Shown here: positions 60,662 to 64,000 of the stretch, piece after piece
How the letters are laid out: each line of letters opens with the position of its first letter
How positions within the stretch are numbered: the first letter of the stretch is position 1
Assembly (NCBI GenBank): GCA_011174825.1
Contig: DUEZ01000081.1
Location: forward strand, 1 to 64,000
DNA length: 64,000 nt
Source of the DNA: Anaerolineae bacterium
GTDB taxonomy: Bacteria; Chloroflexota; Anaerolineae; Anaerolineales; E44-bin32
Reading direction: 5' to 3'
The notes under the pieces: model-generated
The model's database searches: none
The model's input: only the letters and a program-made list of their open reading frames with translations
Told to the model about the DNA's origin: nothing
Program-made: the position numbers and the translations under genes

Positions 60662-63579
60662 AGAAACAGCCTTCGATCACATTCATCCTCAATGACGAGG
60701 AGAAGAAAATTAAAATCTATGCCAAGGCCACTCTTCTGGATGCCTTACGAGATGCGGGTTATGTGAGTGTGAAGCGCGGTTGTGATGTTGGGGACTGTGG
60801 TATCTGTACAGTTTTGTTCGACGGGCAGCCCGTAAGAAGTTGCATGGTCCGAGCAATCGACGCCGAAGGACATGCGGTTACAACGCTTGAAGGTTTGAGC
60901 CAACATGGTCAGCTACACCCTATCCAACGAGCTTTCATGTCGGTCGGTGGTGCTCAATGTGGTTTCTGCACACCTGGGTTGATCATGACGACGAAGGCAC
61001 TTTTAGACAGGAATCTGAATCCGTCTGAGGAGGAGATACGAGAAGCCTTAAGTGGCGTGCTCTGTCGCTGTACGGGGTACGTGCGAGCGGTCGATGCTGT
61101 GCAGCAAGCAGCGGCGGAATTGCGTGGTGATACCCTGAATCGATCAAAATTCATCGCACAAATCATGTCTGCAAACACAGACGAGATCGAATTACCACAA
61201 GATTTCTATCGCCGTGAGGGAGACAGAACGCCTCTACCGCCTCTTGTTCTCACACCAAGGGGCATGGTTCAAACCCATGTTGTTGGCCAAGCGCAGGTGA
61301 AGGTGGACGGAGCGAAGTTAGTCCAAGGACGACCTGCCTTCACCGATGATTTCAAAGTGGACGGAATGCTTTATGGCGAGCTTCTTACCAGTCCACATGC
61401 CCATGCCCGTATCATCAACATCGATGCGAGTCGAGCGCGTGAATTGGAGGGTGTCCGTGCGGTGCTTACGTATGAGGATCTGCCACGTGTAAAGCATGCT
61501 TCTGGGGGACAAAGCTACCCTCAGCCTCCACCCTATGATCAGGTCTGCCTGGATAACAAGGTGCGTCACGAAGGGGATCGTGTCGCGGTGGTGGCGGCTG
61601 AGACACCTGAGTTGGCGCGGAGAGCATTGCGCTTGATTGAGGTTAAGTACGAAGTGCTACCCGCAGTCCTTGACCCTGAAGAAGCGATGAAAGAAGGCGC
61701 GCCAGTGATCCATGACGAGCCCGACACGGAAGACATTTATGATACCGAGCACAACATCGTTCATCATATCGAAGCTGAAGCGGGCGATGTGGAAGCTGCC
61801 TTTACCAATGCAGACCACATATTTGAGGGCGAGTATCGAACGCCCAAGCAGCAACATGCCCATCTAGAACCCCACGTTTGTATTACCTATTGGGACGAGG
61901 ATGATCGATTGGTGATTCGAACCAGCACCCAAGTGCCGTTCCACATCCGCCGCATGGTTGCCCCCCTCATCAACCTCCCTGTCAAGATGATTCGGGTGGT
62001 CAAGCCTCGTGTCGGTGGAGGATTCGGCAATAAACAGGAGATGATTTTAGAGGACCTCTGCGCTCACCTGACGCTATCAACAGGTCGCCCGGTCCGGATG
62101 GAGTACACCCGGGAGCAGGAATTTACAAGCTCGCGCAGTCGTCACCCTCAGATCATGCGTTATAAGGTTGCCGTGAAGGATGGCAAGATCGAGGCAGCCG
62201 ATCTTTATCTTATTGGTGATACAGGGGCCTACGGCACACATGGCCTGACGGTGCAGATGGTGGGGGGATTTAAAGGATTGACACTCTATAACCCACCCAA
62301 CGCACGCTTTGTCTGTGATGTTGTCTATACCAATAAACCTCCTTGTGGTGCTTTTCGCGGCTATGGCGCGATGCAGTGCCAATTCGGGATAGAGGTGCTG
62401 ATGGAGGAAATCGCTGACCAGCTTGGAATGGATGTGGTGAATTTCAAGCGAGACAATTGGATCAAAATTGGGGAACCGATGCATCTGGCTAAGCAACTAG
62501 GCGAAGGTCGGGAAGGATTTGACCAGGTGATGGAAACCAGCGGATTGGAGCAATGTGTTGCTGTGGGTCTCGAAGCGACCGAATTCTATGCCAAACGGGA
62601 AGCCTACCGGGGACAGGGCGATGATCCACTGCGGCGCGGGATTGGTATGGCGGTGATGATGCATGGAAGTGGAATCGCAGGCCTTGACATGGCGGCAGCG
62701 ACTTTGAAGATGAACGATGACGGTTCTTTTAATTTACTCATCGGCGCAACCGACATCGGCACGGGATCGGATACGATTTTGGCGCAGATTGCCGCCGAGG
62801 TGTTGGGCATTCCGGTCGAAGATCTCATTGTCTACTCTTCTGACACCGATTTCACCCCCTTTGACAAAGGCGCGTATGCCAGCAGTACCACTTACATTTC
62901 AGGTGGCGCGGTTCGCAAGGCGGCATTGAAGATCAGGGATCAGATTCGAGAGCACGCCGCGATCATGCTCGAAATAGATGACCCGGCGACGCTCATGCTG
63001 AAGGATCGAAAGGTCTTCACGACGGATGGTCATTCACTGTCGCTATCTGAAGTCGCGCTGAACAGTCTCCATCAGCAGAACCAGCACCAGATCATGGCCA
63101 CGGCCTCGCATATGAGCTATGTCAGCCCACCACCTGTGGCAGCACAGTTTGTCGAGGTGCTCGTGGATACGGAAACGGGGCAGCTAACGGTAGAGCGGCT
63201 TCTGATGGTGGTGGATTGTGGGCGAGTGATGAACCCCATCACGGCTGCGGGGCAAGTTGAGGGTGGATTAGCTCAGGCGTTGGGCTTCGCACATTGTGAA
63301 GAGATGGTCTACGATGAAGATGGCCATCTGGTCAACGCACGCCTTGGGCCCTACCGGGTTTATAAAGCCAACGAAATGCCCGCGATCGACGTGATTTTTG
63401 TGCAGACCGATGAACCCACCGGCCCATTTGGTGCCAAGTCGGTGGCTGAGATCCCCATGGACGGCGTCGCGCCAGCGTTGGTGAGCGCGATTCATAATGC
63501 TACCGGGGTCTGGATTCGAGAGCTCCCCCTCACTCCGGAGCGGGTGTGGAGGGCGCTCCGGGATATGAGTCAGGGGTAA
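60658..63579 (+). CDS. Fused [2Fe-2S]/molybdenum hydroxylase (xanthine dehydrogenase family)
   Basis: A 973-residue enzyme combining two subunits. Residues 1-165 hold both [2Fe-2S] domains (CDVGDCGICTVLFDG and QCGFCTPGLI...LCRCTGY). Residues 210-970 are the molybdopterin domain, with RVGGGFGNKQEM, PCGAFRGYGAMQ, GATDIGTGSDT and the catalytic Glu in GAKSVAEIPMD. Such fusions of about 950 residues include the selenium-dependent molybdenum hydroxylases (XdhD type), which fits an organism with SelA; the labile Se ligand itself cannot be seen. The substrate is likely a purine or N-heterocycle. It needs the cofactor made via MoaA. The ATG overlaps the previous stop by 4 nt. Confidence 0.9.
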   Translation: MKKQPSITFILNDEEKKIKIYAKATLLDALRDAGYVSVKRGCDVGDCGICTVLFDGQPVRSCMVRAIDAEGHAVTTLEGLSQHGQLHPIQRAFMSVGGAQCGFCTPGLIMTTKALLDRNLNPSEEEIREALSGVLCRCTGYVRAVDAVQQAAAELRGDTLNRSKFIAQIMSANTDEIELPQDFYRREGDRTPLPPLVLTPRGMVQTHVVGQAQVKVDGAKLVQGRPAFTDDFKVDGMLYGELLTSPHAHARIINIDASRARELEGVRAVLTYEDLPRVKHASGGQSYPQPPPYDQVCLDNKVRHEGDRVAVVAAETPELARRALRLIEVKYEVLPAVLDPEEAMKEGAPVIHDEPDTEDIYDTEHNIVHHIEAEAGDVEAAFTNADHIFEGEYRTPKQQHAHLEPHVCITYWDEDDRLVIRTSTQVPFHIRRMVAPLINLPVKMIRVVKPRVGGGFGNKQEMILEDLCAHLTLSTGRPVRMEYTREQEFTSSRSRHPQIMRYKVAVKDGKIEAADLYLIGDTGAYGTHGLTVQMVGGFKGLTLYNPPNARFVCDVVYTNKPPCGAFRGYGAMQCQFGIEVLMEEIADQLGMDVVNFKRDNWIKIGEPMHLAKQLGEGREGFDQVMETSGLEQCVAVGLEATEFYAKREAYRGQGDDPLRRGIGMAVMMHGSGIAGLDMAAATLKMNDDGSFNLLIGATDIGTGSDTILAQIAAEVLGIPVEDLIVYSSDTDFTPFDKGAYASSTTYISGGAVRKAALKIRDQIREHAAIMLEIDDPATLMLKDRKVFTTDGHSLSLSEVALNSLHQQNQHQIMATASHMSYVSPPPVAAQFVEVLVDTETGQLTVERLLMVVDCGRVMNPITAAGQVEGGLAQALGFAHCEEMVYDEDGHLVNARLGPYRVYKANEMPAIDVIFVQTDEPTGPFGAKSVAEIPMDGVAPALVSAIHNATGVWIRELPLTPERVWRALRDMSQG

Positions 63580-64000
63580 TGTTGGATAACATTGGATACC
63601 ATCTAACCCCTTGTAGCTAAACAGGCCAGGGTCGTTGCACAAAGGGGCAGAACGCATTTGCCAACGATTTGAACAATACGGGAACGAATGACAGAGAAGC
63701 CCCGAATCAAAGATTTCTTCTTGGTTCGGGGCTCAATTCGTGTGAACGGCGCGCATTAGCCGCGCCGCGCAGCACAGCAAAACAGCGTCGCATACATGCG
63801 CTGGTTAGCCCGTCCCGCTGAGTGCCAGCATCGTTCCATGTTGCGCGATTTGCATAGCAAACCTTGCTCTACAAGCAGTCCAGTCGCATCCAAGGTTTCA
63901 TCCCAAGTCGGGCTTCCATCGGTTGCCTAGCCTTATGGTTTCTGTCCGAATTCGATGACTGCGGGTTTATCAGGTGAAGGGGATTGCGCACGAGCAACTA
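63580..64000. other. Right end, no gene recognised
   Basis: 420 bp after the hydroxylase. A 13-bp hairpin, AGCCCCGAATCAA with TTGGTTCGGGGCT, lies at 63698-63733 and may end transcription. The following 260 bp contain GC-rich short inverted motifs (GGCGCGCATTAGCCGCGCC). Frames in both strands are short. A gene from beyond the edge could end here on the minus strand. Confidence 0.45.
63698..63733. terminator. Hairpin after the molybdenum hydroxylase
   Basis: A 13-bp stem with one G-U pair and a 10-nt loop, 119 bp past the stop codon. No T-tract on either strand, so the terminator call is tentative. Confidence 0.45.

Noticed and set aside
63580-64000. Group II intron or insertion-sequence end at the right edge
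   Set aside because: Translations of both strands give only short broken frames and no recognisable domain or intron core.

Overview
The window looks like a chromosomal segment of an uncultivated-type bacterium of the Chloroflexota (Anaerolineae-like). This is inferred from the mix of genes (LCP protein with LytR_C tail, RodZ-like HTH protein with Thr/Pro-rich linkers, DUF2723 membrane glycosyltransferase, SelA, NfeD/slipin pair, ABC-2 exporters), frequent GTG/TTG starts, moderate GC, and intergenic spaces packed with small palindromic repeats. I saw no rRNA, tRNA, CRISPR array or prophage. One gene runs off the left edge (1..84, minus).

Layout: 1-9 kb holds a LysM protein, a phospholipase D-like protein, a HerA-type ATPase, TsaD, an M24 peptidase and selenocysteine synthase SelA. 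9-23 kb holds an ABC-F protein, an LCP cell-wall ligase, an ABC-2 exporter, PAP2 and nucleotidyltransferase genes, an alkyltransferase-like protein, a GAF/HD-GYP protein, NadE, DinB, an Lgt-like protein, and NfeD, slipin and GNAT genes. 23-27 kb carries rplI, a RodZ-like gene, rimO and a LysE-type exporter. 27.4-34.9 kb (minus strand) is a lipid block: fabF, fabH, accD-like, accC, biotin carrier, maoC-like and fabI, with repeated 4-nt start/stop overlaps. 35.5-41.6 kb has a second ABC-2 exporter, a protein made of six 27-residue repeats, a DUF1232 protein and a DUF2723 glycosyltransferase. 42-49.7 kb has moaA, a small SWIM zinc-finger gene behind a possible leader peptide/attenuator, a flippase-like protein, an FAD oxidoreductase, an 870-bp repeat mosaic, an M29 aminopeptidase and a five-haem lipoprotein.

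49.9-63.6 kb is the most distinctive part, a metal/redox island. hypF-hypC-hypD and hypE are separated by a REP-associated (RAYT) transposase sitting between two identical 78-bp palindromic repeats. Then come an AmrS-like radical SAM enzyme, a PLP-homeostasis protein, and a tightly packed cluster: CooT-like nickel protein, small helical protein, C_GCAxxG_C_C protein, metallo-beta-lactamase lipoprotein. The third gene contains an in-frame TGA exactly at the family's first conserved Cys, followed at SECIS distance by a strong hairpin. With selA in the same window I read it as a selenoprotein that a standard gene caller would truncate. The island ends with a molybdenum hydroxylase whose [2Fe-2S] and Mo domains are fused and whose partner keeps only part of the usual FAD subunit.

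A second theme is the intergenic DNA: at least six composite inverted repeats built of GGGATCAGG-like and GGCACCTAGG-like units, GTAGGGGCGCA palindromes, GAGGAATCCCTATGATG palindromes, and the RAYT-linked repeat, one of which occurs far from the transposase.
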